A DNA stretch of 64,000 nt, taken from NCBI RefSeq assembly GCF_001314325.1, contig NZ_CP009429.1, positions 1,984,501 through 2,048,500 of the forward strand, in the 5' to 3' direction. The translations under genes and the position numbers were made by a program. Below, in pieces: positions 48,231 to 56,469 of this stretch. This stretch comes from Sphingopyxis macrogoltabida (GTDB lineage Bacteria > Pseudomonadota > Alphaproteobacteria > Sphingomonadales > Sphingomonadaceae). The first letter of the stretch is position 1; each line of letters starts with the position of its first letter. Below the pieces are notes generated by a model. That model had not been told where the DNA came from. It worked only from the letters and a program-made list of their open reading frames with translations, and made no database searches.

Positions 48231-49808
48231 ATGAGTATACCTGTCAAGAACATCAAATTTGGCGAGATAGACGCTAAGAATGAAGTTTTTGAACAAGGCA
48301 GAACTGGGAGCCATGTTTTCAAAAATTCTTTTCAGATTCCACCAGGTATCGATATACAAAAACTTACAAGCGGTGCAAAATATTTCATTCACGGGCAAAA
48401 GGGATGCGGAAAAACGGCACATCTTCTGTATCTAAAATCAATTTTGGATGAATCAAACTGCAAAACAAAAACCATACTATTCAAATCTGGGATAACCGAA
48501 CCCGAACGACAAAGAATTGCCACAGGACAGGGATTTCAAATAGTACAGCAGAATGATATTCCAATAATAGAATATGACTACAAAATAAATTGGCTTTGGT
48601 ATATATACAGAAACCTTCTTCGTGAGGTTGCTGACGATCAAGTTTTCGAGGGAAAAGAAACCCTGACAGCACTCAAGAAACTGCTAGGAGTTTACGCCGA
48701 AACGAGCACGTCCTTTTTGTCGGACTTGACAACCAAACGCATCAAAGCCCACGCAAAAGCAGGAATTGCGGCAGGACCATTTACTGGAGAAATTGGCGCC
48801 GAAATTGAAGCCGTTAGCAGAAATGATGAAAATATAGAAATAGAAATTATAGAAATAGTTGAAAGACACATCAGAAAGGTAAAGATTTTTCCGAACCGTA
48901 GAACGGCACTCCTTTTTGACGAACTGGAGTTATTCTGGAATAAAACGGACCAAAGATCGAGAGATTTGTTTCTTATACGGGACCTCCTCTATGCAGTATC
49001 TCGCTGCAACCAGACTTTTGGCATGGATACAGCAGCGCTGATGGTGGCCGCTTGCGTCCGCTCAGAAGTGCTTCATGAAGTTAATCGAGTAGGGCCTGAA
49101 ATAAGCAGGGATGTTGATGATTTCGGCGTCCGGGTCAACTGGAACGTAACGATCGAGAACGAAGATCAACCCATTCTTCGGATTGTGGAAGCCAAGATTA
49201 ATGCATCTGAGATAGAATCCGATGAAGAGCCGACACCAGTAGAAGAGATATGGGGTAAATACTTTCCTAAAAGCGCGTTCGGAAGAAAGTTTAAGCAGTA
49301 CATTTTAGACAATGCAATGTTCAAGCCTAGGAACATTGTTAACATGCTGACACTTGCTAGAGACCTTCGGCCGGACGATCGGTCGATATCCCTCGCCTCC
49401 ATCGATCAGGTGCAGCTCGAATTTTCAAAGCGCACTTGGCGAGAGATAGAAGAAGAACTGTCAGGAGAATACTCAGCAGAGGAAGTTTCCGCAATTAAAT
49501 CAACGCTCATTGGCTTCGCGTCTGAGTTTGACATTCCTAAGCTACAAAAAAGAATGGAAAACCTTGCTAAGTTTGACCCAAATGTTCATTCTTTTACTAC
49601 AAAGTACAAGGCTTTTGACATGATAACTTCGCTTTACAGAGTTGGAGCAATAGGCAACCTTTATTTTGTTGGCAGCGGCAAGAAAGAGATTAGATTTGGA
49701 TGGATATTTCGTGATAACTACGACCCCTTGTACGACAAGAAATTCATGGTGCACGAATCTCTTCGTAAATTCTTGCAACTCTCCTTCCGACCCGAAGGTC
49801 GCAAGTGA
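48231..49808 (+). CDS. Solitary low-GC P-loop ATPase, Sll1717-like family
   Basis: The 525-residue protein opens with IKFGEIDAKNE, typical of Sll1717-like ATPases. Walker A is GQKGCGKT (residues 55-62) and Walker B ALLFDE (about 226-231). A charged middle region, rich in IEIEI repeats, precedes Walker B. The C-terminal 120 residues look like winged-helix or DNA-binding modules. Two 60-base lines counted by hand have 38% GC, against well over 60% for neighbours, and codon use is A/T-rich. The gene stands alone between the ABM and pstS genes, with no integrase or repeats at its ends. It looks horizontally acquired. Related proteins are suspected in DNA-related or anti-phage roles, which is not shown here. 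Confidence 0.85.
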   Translation: MSIPVKNIKFGEIDAKNEVFEQGRTGSHVFKNSFQIPPGIDIQKLTSGAKYFIHGQKGCGKTAHLLYLKSILDESNCKTKTILFKSGITEPERQRIATGQGFQIVQQNDIPIIEYDYKINWLWYIYRNLLREVADDQVFEGKETLTALKKLLGVYAETSTSFLSDLTTKRIKAHAKAGIAAGPFTGEIGAEIEAVSRNDENIEIEIIEIVERHIRKVKIFPNRRTALLFDELELFWNKTDQRSRDLFLIRDLLYAVSRCNQTFGMDTAALMVAACVRSEVLHEVNRVGPEISRDVDDFGVRVNWNVTIENEDQPILRIVEAKINASEIESDEEPTPVEEIWGKYFPKSAFGRKFKQYILDNAMFKPRNIVNMLTLARDLRPDDRSISLASIDQVQLEFSKRTWREIEEELSGEYSAEEVSAIKSTLIGFASEFDIPKLQKRMENLAKFDPNVHSFTTKYKAFDMITSLYRVGAIGNLYFVGSGKKEIRFGWIFRDNYDPLYDKKFMVHESLRKFLQLSFRPEGRK

Positions 49809-49829
49809 TCGAGCGCCGACGACCGCCGA

Positions 49830-49869
49830 TATGACACTTCCATGACACCCCCTGTCACATACACGTCAC
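49830..49869 (+). promoter_or_regulatory. Tandem Pho box upstream of pstS
   Basis: Four 7-base units are spaced by 4 bases: TATGACA (49830), CATGACA (49841), CTGTCAC (49852) and ACGTCAC (49863). The period of 11 bases is that of PhoB sites. The third and fourth units match the consensus CTGTCAT-N4-CTGTCAC best. The box lies 81 bases before the pstS ATG. Confidence 0.82.
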
Positions 49870-49950
49870 ACAACGCGCCCAAATGGCCCTCAGCGAGTCG
49901 CCGCGGGGGTGGCGGCTTGGATTGGTAACACCCCCTCAACAGGATTACCC

Positions 49951-51012
49951 ATGCTGCAGAAATTTGCTCCCAAGGTCCTGGGCATCGCTGGCGCCGCGAC
50001 GTGCGCTTTGGCGCTTTCCGCGTGCCAGGATCAGGCCTCCTCGGGCGGCGGCGCGCGCGATTATATCAGCGCGGTTGGTTCGTCGACCGTCTATCCCTTT
50101 GCCACCGCGGTCGGCGAAAAGTTCGCCGAAGCGACCGGCAACAAGACGCCCAAGATCGACAGCACCGGCACCGGCGGCGGCTTCGAGCGCTTCTGCGCCG
50201 GGGTCGGCGGCGACACGCCCGACATCGCGAACGCATCGCGCCGCATCAAGAAGAAGGAATTCGACACCTGCGCCAAGAATGGCGTCAAGGATATCGTCGA
50301 AATCCAGGTCGGCATCGACGGCATCGCGCTGGGCGAAGCGCAGCGCGGCCCGGGCTTCAAGCTGAGCGAAGAAGATGTTTACAAGGCACTCGCGGCGAAC
50401 CCCTATGGCAAGCCGAACGCCGCGAAGACGTGGAAGGACGTCAACCCCGCCCTTCCCGCGGTCGCGATTTCGGTTTTCGGGCCGCCGTCGACCAGCGGTA
50501 CCTATGACGCGTTCAAGGAGCTGATCCTCGGCAAGGGCTGCGACGCCAATCCCGAGATGAAGGCGCTGAAGGACAGCGACAAGGAAAAGCATGAGGCGAC
50601 CTGCACGACGCTGCGCGGCGCGCCTTACTATGTCGAGCAGGGCGAGAATGATAACCTGATCATCTCGAAGCTCGACAAGAACCCGACCAGCCTCGGCATC
50701 TTCGGCTTCAGCTATCTCGATGCCAACAAGGACAAGATCAAGGCGGTTCCGGTGCAGGGCGTTTCGCCGACCTATGCCGCGATCGCCGACGGCAGCTACC
50801 CCGGTTCGCGTCCGCTGTTCATCTATGTCAAGAAGGCGCATGTCGGCGTCGTCCCCGGCCTCGCCGAATATGTCGCCGAGTTCCTGAAGGGCGCCGGCGA
50901 AGGCGGTTATCTGAACGCCAAGGGCCTGATCGTGTCGCCGAAGGATATCGCGGCAACCGCCGCGGCCAACGGCAAGGGCATGACCGTGCTCGACGGGTCG
51001 GTGCTGAAGTAA
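49951..51012 (+). CDS. pstS: Phosphate ABC transporter substrate-binding protein
   Basis: The 353-residue protein is a predicted lipoprotein with lipobox LSAC at about residues 22-25. The mature domain contains the phosphate-binding loops ISAVGSSTVYPFAT, DSTGTGGGFERFC and FGPPSTSGTYDAF, which fit PstS. AGGA lies 7 bases before the ATG at 49951. It is the first gene of pstSCAB-phoU-phoB and is preceded by a tandem Pho box. A 124-base gap with a strong palindrome separates it from pstC. Confidence 0.96.
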   Translation: MLQKFAPKVLGIAGAATCALALSACQDQASSGGGARDYISAVGSSTVYPFATAVGEKFAEATGNKTPKIDSTGTGGGFERFCAGVGGDTPDIANASRRIKKKEFDTCAKNGVKDIVEIQVGIDGIALGEAQRGPGFKLSEEDVYKALAANPYGKPNAAKTWKDVNPALPAVAISVFGPPSTSGTYDAFKELILGKGCDANPEMKALKDSDKEKHEATCTTLRGAPYYVEQGENDNLIISKLDKNPTSLGIFGFSYLDANKDKIKAVPVQGVSPTYAAIADGSYPGSRPLFIYVKKAHVGVVPGLAEYVAEFLKGAGEGGYLNAKGLIVSPKDIAATAAANGKGMTVLDGSVLK

Positions 51013-51035
51013 ATTATCGAACCGCTCTCCCTTCT

Positions 51036-51115
51036 CCGTTCGTGTCGAGCGAAGTCGAGACGCCCATCGTGGTGCATGCCTTTACGGCATCTCGACTTCG
51101 CTCGATGCGAACGGG
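51036..51115. repeat. Family C palindrome between pstS and pstC
   Basis: CTCCGTTCGTGTCGAGCGAA on the left is nearly complementary to TTCGCTCGATGCGAACGGGA on the right, around about 38 bases that also pair in part. A sister element is at 54556-54635, in the same operon. It can form a long hairpin after the pstS stop. Confidence 0.87.
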
Positions 51116-51136
51116 AATTATTGGAATAGCTGAGAC

Positions 51137-52513
51137 GTGACCTTCAACGCCGCCGCCCTTTTGCTTTTGATCGCGGGTCTCGCGCTGATGGGCTGGCTTG
51201 CCGGCCGGGCGCGGTCGAGCCTGCTCGCCGGCCGTGCGGGGACCAAGCTCCACTCGCGTCCGCAATATCATGGCTGGTATGTCGCGCTGTGGCTGTTCGC
51301 CCCAGCCGCACTGTTCCTTGCCGTCTGGTCGTCGGTCTCGCCGGCGCTGATCACCAACCAGGTGCTCACGAGCGAGGCGGCGCAAAGCCTGCCGTCGTTC
51401 GGGTTCGAGCGCGGCGCGATCCTGTCGGACGCGCGCAGCGTCGCCGAGGGCAAGCAGGCCGCGGTGCGGCTGCCCGCCGCGGCGCCGCTAGTCAAACCCT
51501 ATAGCGACGCGACGCACCGCTATGCGTGGATCGGCATCGCCGCGATGCTGGCGCTGGCGCTAGCGGGCGGGCTGTACGCCTTCACGCGCATCCGCCCCGA
51601 TTTCCGGGCGCGGACGCGGGTCGAAAAGATCGTGATGCTGTTCCTGCTGCTCGCGTCGCTGGTCGCGATCCTCACGACCTTCGGCATCGTGCTGTCTTTG
51701 CTCTTCGAATCGATCCGCTTCTTCCGCCTCGTCTCGCCCGCCGAACTGCTGTTCGGCACGACATGGGCGCCGACGAGCGGCGCGCCGCAGCCCGGCACCT
51801 TCGGCGGCATTCCGCTGTTCTGGGGCACGGTGCTGATCGGTACGATCATCGCGATGATCGTCGCGATCCCGATCGGGATGATGACCGCGGTCTACCTCAC
51901 CCAATATGCCGCGCCGACGGTGCGCAAATGGGTGAAGCCGTTGCTCGAGATCCTCGCGGGCGTGCCGACCGTCGTCTATGGCTATTTCGCCGCGCTGACC
52001 GTCGCCCCGGCCTTGCGCGAGTTCGCGGTGATGCTGGGCATTCCGAACGCCTCGACCGAAAGCGCGCTCGCCGCCGGTATCGTGATGGGCGTGATGATCA
52101 TCCCCTTCGTCTCCTCGATGGCCGACGACAGCATCAACGCGGTGCCGCAGGCGATGCGCGACGGATCGCTGGCATTGGGCGCGACGCCGAACGAGACGAT
52201 CCGCCAGGTGCTGATCCCCGCCGCGCTGCCCGGCGTGATGGGCGGCATATTGCTCGCGGTCAGCCGCGCGATCGGCGAGACGATGATCGTGGTGATGGCG
52301 GCGGGCCTCTCCGCCAACATGACCGCCAACCCCTTTGCCAGCGTCACCACGGTGACCGCGCAGATCGTCAAGCTGCTCACCGGCGATCAGGAGTTCGACA
52401 GCGCCAAAACGCTGGCGGCTTTCGCGCTCGGCCTCGTCCTCTTCCTCGTCACGCTGCTGCTCAACATCGTCGCGCTGCGCATCGTCAAAAAGTATCGTGA
52501 AGCTTATGAATAG
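51137..52513 (+). CDS. pstC: Phosphate ABC transporter permease PstC, long form
   Basis: The 458-residue permease is longer than the usual 300-320 residues. An extra N-terminal half has two membrane helices and a periplasmic stretch of about 85 residues. The permease core begins near residue 165. The EAA loop (DGSLALGATPNETIRQVLIP) and SRAIGETMIVVMAAG are intact. The start is a GTG at 51137, and no better ATG is in frame nearby. It overlaps pstA by 8 bases. Confidence 0.95.
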   Translation: MTFNAAALLLLIAGLALMGWLAGRARSSLLAGRAGTKLHSRPQYHGWYVALWLFAPAALFLAVWSSVSPALITNQVLTSEAAQSLPSFGFERGAILSDARSVAEGKQAAVRLPAAAPLVKPYSDATHRYAWIGIAAMLALALAGGLYAFTRIRPDFRARTRVEKIVMLFLLLASLVAILTTFGIVLSLLFESIRFFRLVSPAELLFGTTWAPTSGAPQPGTFGGIPLFWGTVLIGTIIAMIVAIPIGMMTAVYLTQYAAPTVRKWVKPLLEILAGVPTVVYGYFAALTVAPALREFAVMLGIPNASTESALAAGIVMGVMIIPFVSSMADDSINAVPQAMRDGSLALGATPNETIRQVLIPAALPGVMGGILLAVSRAIGETMIVVMAAGLSANMTANPFASVTTVTAQIVKLLTGDQEFDSAKTLAAFALGLVLFLVTLLLNIVALRIVKKYREAYE

Positions 52514-53762
52514 GCAGACCACCCCCACCGACTGGAAGGGCGCGACGATGCAAAAACGCATCGCGGGCCGCTACGCCGCCGAACGCCGCTTCAAGGCTGT
52601 AGGGCTGGGCGCGGTGCTGCTCTCGGGCGCTTTCCTCGCCTTCCTGCTCTTCGTGATGGTCGGCAACGGCGTCCGCGGTTTCACCTATACGCATGTGTCG
52701 GTGCCGGTCGATTTCAAGGCAATGCCGCTGACGATCGACACCGCGCGGCTGGGCGACGCCGACGCCGATCAGGTGATCGCCAACGCCGGCCTCGCCGACA
52801 TCGTCGCCTTTGCCGCCGACGAGGCGCTGGGCGCCGACGGGTCGAAGCTGATCAGCGAAAATGCGTGGAAGGAAGTGCGCTCGGCGATCAAGGCCGATCC
52901 CGAATTGCTCAAGAGCAAGACGGTGTTCGAGCTGCCCGCGTCGAGCGAGGTCGATATCGCCGCCAAGGAAGGCGCCAAGGGCGCTTTGGGGGCGAAGGTC
53001 GATGCGCTGGAGAAGGACGGCAAGCTGTCGACCGGCATCCACTGGCCCTTCTTCAAGAATGCCGACGCGACCGATCCTGCGGTCGCGGGCATCTGGGGCG
53101 CGCTCAAGGGATCGGTGCTGACGATCTTCATCGCCTTCCTGATCGCTTTCCCGACCGGGGTGCTCGCGGCGCTCTATCTTGAGGAATATGCGGCGAAGAA
53201 CCGCTGGACCGACCTCATCGAAGTGTCGATCAACAACCTCGCCGCGGTGCCGTCGATCATCTTCGGCCTGCTCGCGCTCGCAGTGTTCATCAACTGGTTC
53301 GGGCTGTGTCAGGCGAGCCCGCTCGTCGGCGGGCTAACGCTGGCGCTGATGACGATGCCGGTGATCGTGATCGCCAGCCGCAACGCGATCAAGTCGGTGC
53401 CGCCGTCGATCCGCGATGCCGCGCTGGGGGTGGGCGCAAGTCCCGTGCAGGTGGTGTTCCACCATGTCCTGCCGCTCGCCCTGCCCGGCATCCTCACCGG
53501 CACGATCATCGGCATGGCGCGTGCGCTGGGCGAGACCGCCCCGCTGCTGCTCGTCGGCATGCGCGCCTTCATCGGCGACGTGCCGGGCGGCATCTGCTCG
53601 CCGTCGACCGTGCTGCCGATGCAGATCTTCCTCTGGTCGGATGAAGTCGACCGGGGCTTTGTCGAGAAAACCTCCGCCGCGATCATCGTGCTGCTTATCG
53701 TGCTGCTGTCGATGAACGCCTTTGCGATCTATCTTCGCAACAAATTCGAAAAACGCTGGTGA
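52506..53762 (+). CDS. pstA: Phosphate ABC transporter permease PstA, long form
   Basis: The ATG at 52506 gives 418 residues. A GTG at 52497 would add three. Compared with PstA of about 300 residues there is a DUF3333-like periplasmic domain of about 130 residues after the first helix, beginning near [13 protein letters not shown]. The permease core and its EAA loop ([21 protein letters not shown]), then [14 protein letters not shown], are complete. It follows pstC with an 8-base overlap and precedes pstB by 2 bases. Confidence 0.95.
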   Translation: MNRQTTPTDWKGATMQKRIAGRYAAERRFKAVGLGAVLLSGAFLAFLLFVMVGNGVRGFTYTHVSVPVDFKAMPLTIDTARLGDADADQVIANAGLADIVAFAADEALGADGSKLISENAWKEVRSAIKADPELLKSKTVFELPASSEVDIAAKEGAKGALGAKVDALEKDGKLSTGIHWPFFKNADATDPAVAGIWGALKGSVLTIFIAFLIAFPTGVLAALYLEEYAAKNRWTDLIEVSINNLAAVPSIIFGLLALAVFINWFGLCQASPLVGGLTLALMTMPVIVIASRNAIKSVPPSIRDAALGVGASPVQVVFHHVLPLALPGILTGTIIGMARALGETAPLLLVGMRAFIGDVPGGICSPSTVLPMQIFLWSDEVDRGFVEKTSAAIIVLLIVLLSMNAFAIYLRNKFEKRW

Positions 53763-53764
53763 TC

Positions 53765-54547
53765 ATGACCCAAGACGACCTGACCATTACCGATCCCAAG
53801 ATGAAGGCGCACGGCGTCGACGTTTTCTATGGCGAGAAACAGGCGATCAAGGATGTGTCGATCGACGTCGGCACCGACCTCGTCACCGCCTTCATCGGTC
53901 CGTCGGGCTGCGGCAAGTCGACCTTCCTGCGTTCGCTGAACCGGATGAACGACACCGTCGCCAGCGCGAAGGTGACCGGCCGGATCGAGCTCGACGGCGA
54001 GGATATCTATGCGCCGTCGATGGACGTCGTGCAGCTCCGCGCCCGCGTCGGCATGGTTTTCCAGAAGCCGAACCCCTTTCCCAAGTCGATCTATGACAAT
54101 GTCGGCTATGGCCCGCGCATCCACGGCCTTGCGCCGTCGAAGGCCGAGCTCGACGTGATCGTCGAGCGCGCGCTGGTCCGCGCCGGGCTGTGGGACGAGG
54201 TCAAGGACCGGCTCGGCGAGAGCGGCACCGCCTTGTCGGGCGGGCAGCAGCAGCGCCTGTGCATCGCGCGCGCCATCGCGGTCGACCCCGAAGTCATTTT
54301 GATGGACGAGCCCTGCTCGGCGCTCGACCCGATCGCCACCGCGAAGATCGAGGAGCTGATCCACGAACTGCGCGGCAAATATGCGATCGTCATCGTCACG
54401 CACAACATGCAGCAGGCGGCCCGCGTGTCGCAGCGCACCGCCTTTTTCCACCTCGGGACGCTGGTCGAATATGGCAAGACCACCGATATCTTCACCAACC
54501 CGCGGCAGGAACGCACCAAGGACTATATCACCGGGCGATATGGGTGA
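53765..54547 (+). CDS. pstB: Phosphate ABC transporter ATP-binding protein
   Basis: The 260-residue ATPase powers phosphate import. Walker A is GPSGCGKST, the ABC signature is [13 protein letters not shown], and Walker B is [13 protein letters not shown]. The H-loop is ITVTHN-like ([14 protein letters not shown]). The ATG at 53765 follows the pstA stop by 2 bases. A palindrome follows before phoU. Confidence 0.97.
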   Translation: MTQDDLTITDPKMKAHGVDVFYGEKQAIKDVSIDVGTDLVTAFIGPSGCGKSTFLRSLNRMNDTVASAKVTGRIELDGEDIYAPSMDVVQLRARVGMVFQKPNPFPKSIYDNVGYGPRIHGLAPSKAELDVIVERALVRAGLWDEVKDRLGESGTALSGGQQQRLCIARAIAVDPEVILMDEPCSALDPIATAKIEELIHELRGKYAIVIVTHNMQQAARVSQRTAFFHLGTLVEYGKTTDIFTNPRQERTKDYITGRYG

Positions 54548-54555
54548 TCATCCTC

Positions 54556-54635
54556 CCTTCTCCGTTCGCGTCGAGCGAAGTCGAGACGCCCGTCGGTCCT
54601 GCACGGCGTCTCGACTTCGCTCGACGCGAACGGGG
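54556..54635. repeat. Family C palindrome between pstB and phoU
   Basis: The arms CCGTTCGCGTCGAGCGAAGT and ACTTCGCTCGACGCGAACGG, with GAGACGCC and GGCGTCTC inside, pair almost perfectly. It is a sister of 51036-51115 and lies 8 bases after the pstB stop. Confidence 0.87.
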
Positions 54636-54663
54636 TAGGAATGGACTTAAAAGGACGAAGTAG

Positions 54664-55386
54664 ATGGCAGTTACCAACGATCACACCGTCAAGGCCTTCG
54701 ACGAGGATCTGAACCGCCTGCGCGGGCTGATCAGCGAGATGGGCGGCCGCGCCGAACAGGCGCTGCTCCAGGCCATGAACGCGCTCAACAACGGCGACCT
54801 CGATCTCGCGGCGCAGGTCGTGCGCGACGACAAGAAGATCGACGCGCTCGAGGCCGAGGTCGAACAGCTTACGGTCCAGACGATCGCGCTCCGCGCGCCG
54901 ATGGCCGACGACCTGCGCGAAATGATCGCGGCGCTGAAAATCGTCTCGGTCGTCGAGCGGATCGGCGATTATGCGAAGAATATCGCCAAGCGCGTCGCGC
55001 TGATGGATCAGACGCGCTCGATCGAGGCGATCCCGGTGCTGATGTCGATGTCGTCGATCGTCGCCGAACTGGTCCACGACGCGCTCGACAGCTTTGCGGC
55101 GCGCGACGCCGAACTCGCGGTGCGGGTGACCGTGCGCGACAAGAATGTCGACGATTTCTATAACAGCATCTTTCGCACCCTCGTCACCTTCATGATGGAA
55201 AATCCGAAATATATCTCGGAAAGCGCGCACCTGCTGTTCGTCGCCAAGAACCTCGAACGCATGGGCGACCATGCGACCAACATCGCCGAGATGGTCTATT
55301 ATGTCGTCACCGGCGAGCGGATGGAGGAACGTGAGCGCGGGGAGACCCCCGAAGGCGCTGCGTCGGCGGAGCAGGAGCAAGGCTGA
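54664..55386 (+). CDS. phoU: Phosphate signalling protein PhoU
   Basis: The 240-residue protein consists of two repeated three-helix bundles. MGGRAEQALLQAMNAL and RIGDYAKNIAKRVALM belong to the first half, and the second half has NLERMGDHATNIAEMVYYV. The ERxGD and ERMGDH motifs bind metal. PhoU links PstB to PhoR and keeps the Pho regulon off in high phosphate. The stop overlaps the phoB start by one base (TGATG). Confidence 0.96.
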   Translation: MAVTNDHTVKAFDEDLNRLRGLISEMGGRAEQALLQAMNALNNGDLDLAAQVVRDDKKIDALEAEVEQLTVQTIALRAPMADDLREMIAALKIVSVVERIGDYAKNIAKRVALMDQTRSIEAIPVLMSMSSIVAELVHDALDSFAARDAELAVRVTVRDKNVDDFYNSIFRTLVTFMMENPKYISESAHLLFVAKNLERMGDHATNIAEMVYYVVTGERMEERERGETPEGAASAEQEQG

Positions 55387-56081
55387 TGCCGCAGCCCGAC
55401 CTGCTGCTGATCGAGGATGACGAGGCGATCGCCGAACTCATCGTCTGGCACTTCGCCCGCGAAGGCTTTTCGGTTCGCCAGACCCCCGACGGCGAACAGG
55501 CGCTGGTCCTCGTCGAGGAACGCGTCCCCGATATCGTCCTGCTCGACTGGATGATCGAAAGCCTACCGGGCATCGAAGTCTGCCGGCGCCTGCGCCGCAA
55601 CCCGAAGTCGGCGAACGTCCCGATCATCATGCTCACCGCGCGCGGCGAGGAGGAGGACCGCATTCGCGGCCTCGAAACCGGCGCCGACGATTATGTCACC
55701 AAGCCGTTCAGCCCGCGCGAACTGGTCGCGCGCGTCCAGGCGGTGCTCCGTCGCTTGCGCCCCGCGCTCGCCGGCGAGATGCTGAGCTATGCCGACATCG
55801 AGCTCGATTCGGTCGCGCACAAGGTGGTACGCGCCGGCCAGATCGTCGCGATGGGCCCGACCGAGTTCCGCCTGCTCCGCCATTTCATGGAGCATCCGGG
55901 CCGCGTCTTCTCGCGCGGGCAGTTGCTCGACAGCGTCTGGGGCCAGGACAGCGACATTGAACTCAGGACCGTCGACGTCCACATCCGCCGCCTGCGCAAA
56001 GCGATCAACCTGCCTGGCACCGCGGACATCATCCGCACAGTGCGTTCGGCGGGCTATGCGCTGGATGCCGGCAAGGGCTGA
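55386..56081 (+). CDS. phoB: Phosphate regulon response regulator PhoB
   Basis: The 231-residue OmpR-type regulator has its phosphoacceptor Asp54 in IVLLDWM, acidic pair at 11-12 and the Lys in YVTKPFSPREL. The C-terminal winged helix has MGPTEFRLLRHFMEHPGRVF and DVHIRRLRKAINLPG. It binds the Pho boxes found before pstS and the porin. It ends the operon, followed by a strong terminator. Its usual partner kinase gene phoR is not in this operon or window. Confidence 0.96.
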   Translation: MPQPDLLLIEDDEAIAELIVWHFAREGFSVRQTPDGEQALVLVEERVPDIVLLDWMIESLPGIEVCRRLRRNPKSANVPIIMLTARGEEEDRIRGLETGADDYVTKPFSPRELVARVQAVLRRLRPALAGEMLSYADIELDSVAHKVVRAGQIVAMGPTEFRLLRHFMEHPGRVFSRGQLLDSVWGQDSDIELRTVDVHIRRLRKAINLPGTADIIRTVRSAGYALDAGKG

Positions 56082-56106
56082 CAACTTTAATTGCCGTTAG
56101 AACAAT

Positions 56107-56141
56107 GCCCCGCCGGATCGCTCCGGCGGGGCTTTTCTTTT
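56107..56141 (+). terminator. Intrinsic terminator after phoB
   Basis: GCCCCGCCGGA and TCCGGCGGGGC form perfect 11-base arms around TCGC, followed by TTTTCTTTT. It ends the pst operon about 25 bases after the phoB stop. Confidence 0.9.
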
Positions 56142-56184
56142 CCGCTACTTGGGGTGGAAAGCGGATATTGCTTCACCCACATTC

Positions 56185-56255
56185 GTCATCCCGGACTTGA
56201 TCCGGGATCCATGACTTCGGATGTTGCTTGGATCCCGGATCAAGTCCGGGATGAC
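56185..56255. repeat. Family A inverted repeat
   Basis: GTCATCCCGGACTTGATCCG and CGGATCAAGTCCGGGATGAC are perfectly matching arms. The inner GGATCC on the left also pairs with GGATCC on the right. This is the most regular family A copy in the window. Confidence 0.88.
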
Positions 56256-56269
56256 GATAGAAGACATGT

Positions 56270-56407
56270 CCTCCCTATCGCGTAGCGATGGGGAGGTGGC
56301 AGCCCGCAGGGCTAACGGAGGGGCCGAGCGCAAAGCGCTCGCTGCGCTTGCGGCCCCTCCATTACCGCTTCGCGGCGCCCCCTCCCCGCGGCTACGCCGC
56401 AGGGAGG
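56270..56407. repeat. Composite GC-rich inverted repeat, family D
   Basis: It begins CCTCCCTATCGCGTAGCGAT and ends CGCGGCTACGCCGCAGGGAG, with inner GGAGGGGCC and GGCCCCTCC arms around AGCGC-rich loops. Its first hairpin resembles the one at 58941-58967. It fills most of the 388-base gap between phoB and the porin, where I see no gene. Confidence 0.75.
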
Positions 56408-56469
56408 AAAGACCGTCCGCTACCGAACGAAAGCTGTCCCTCGTTCCCCGGATGGCATCAGCAGCCCGA

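Noticed and set aside
48118-49830. Integrative element or toxin-antitoxin around the low-GC ATPase
   Set aside because: No integrase, tRNA end, direct repeat or second small gene could be seen.
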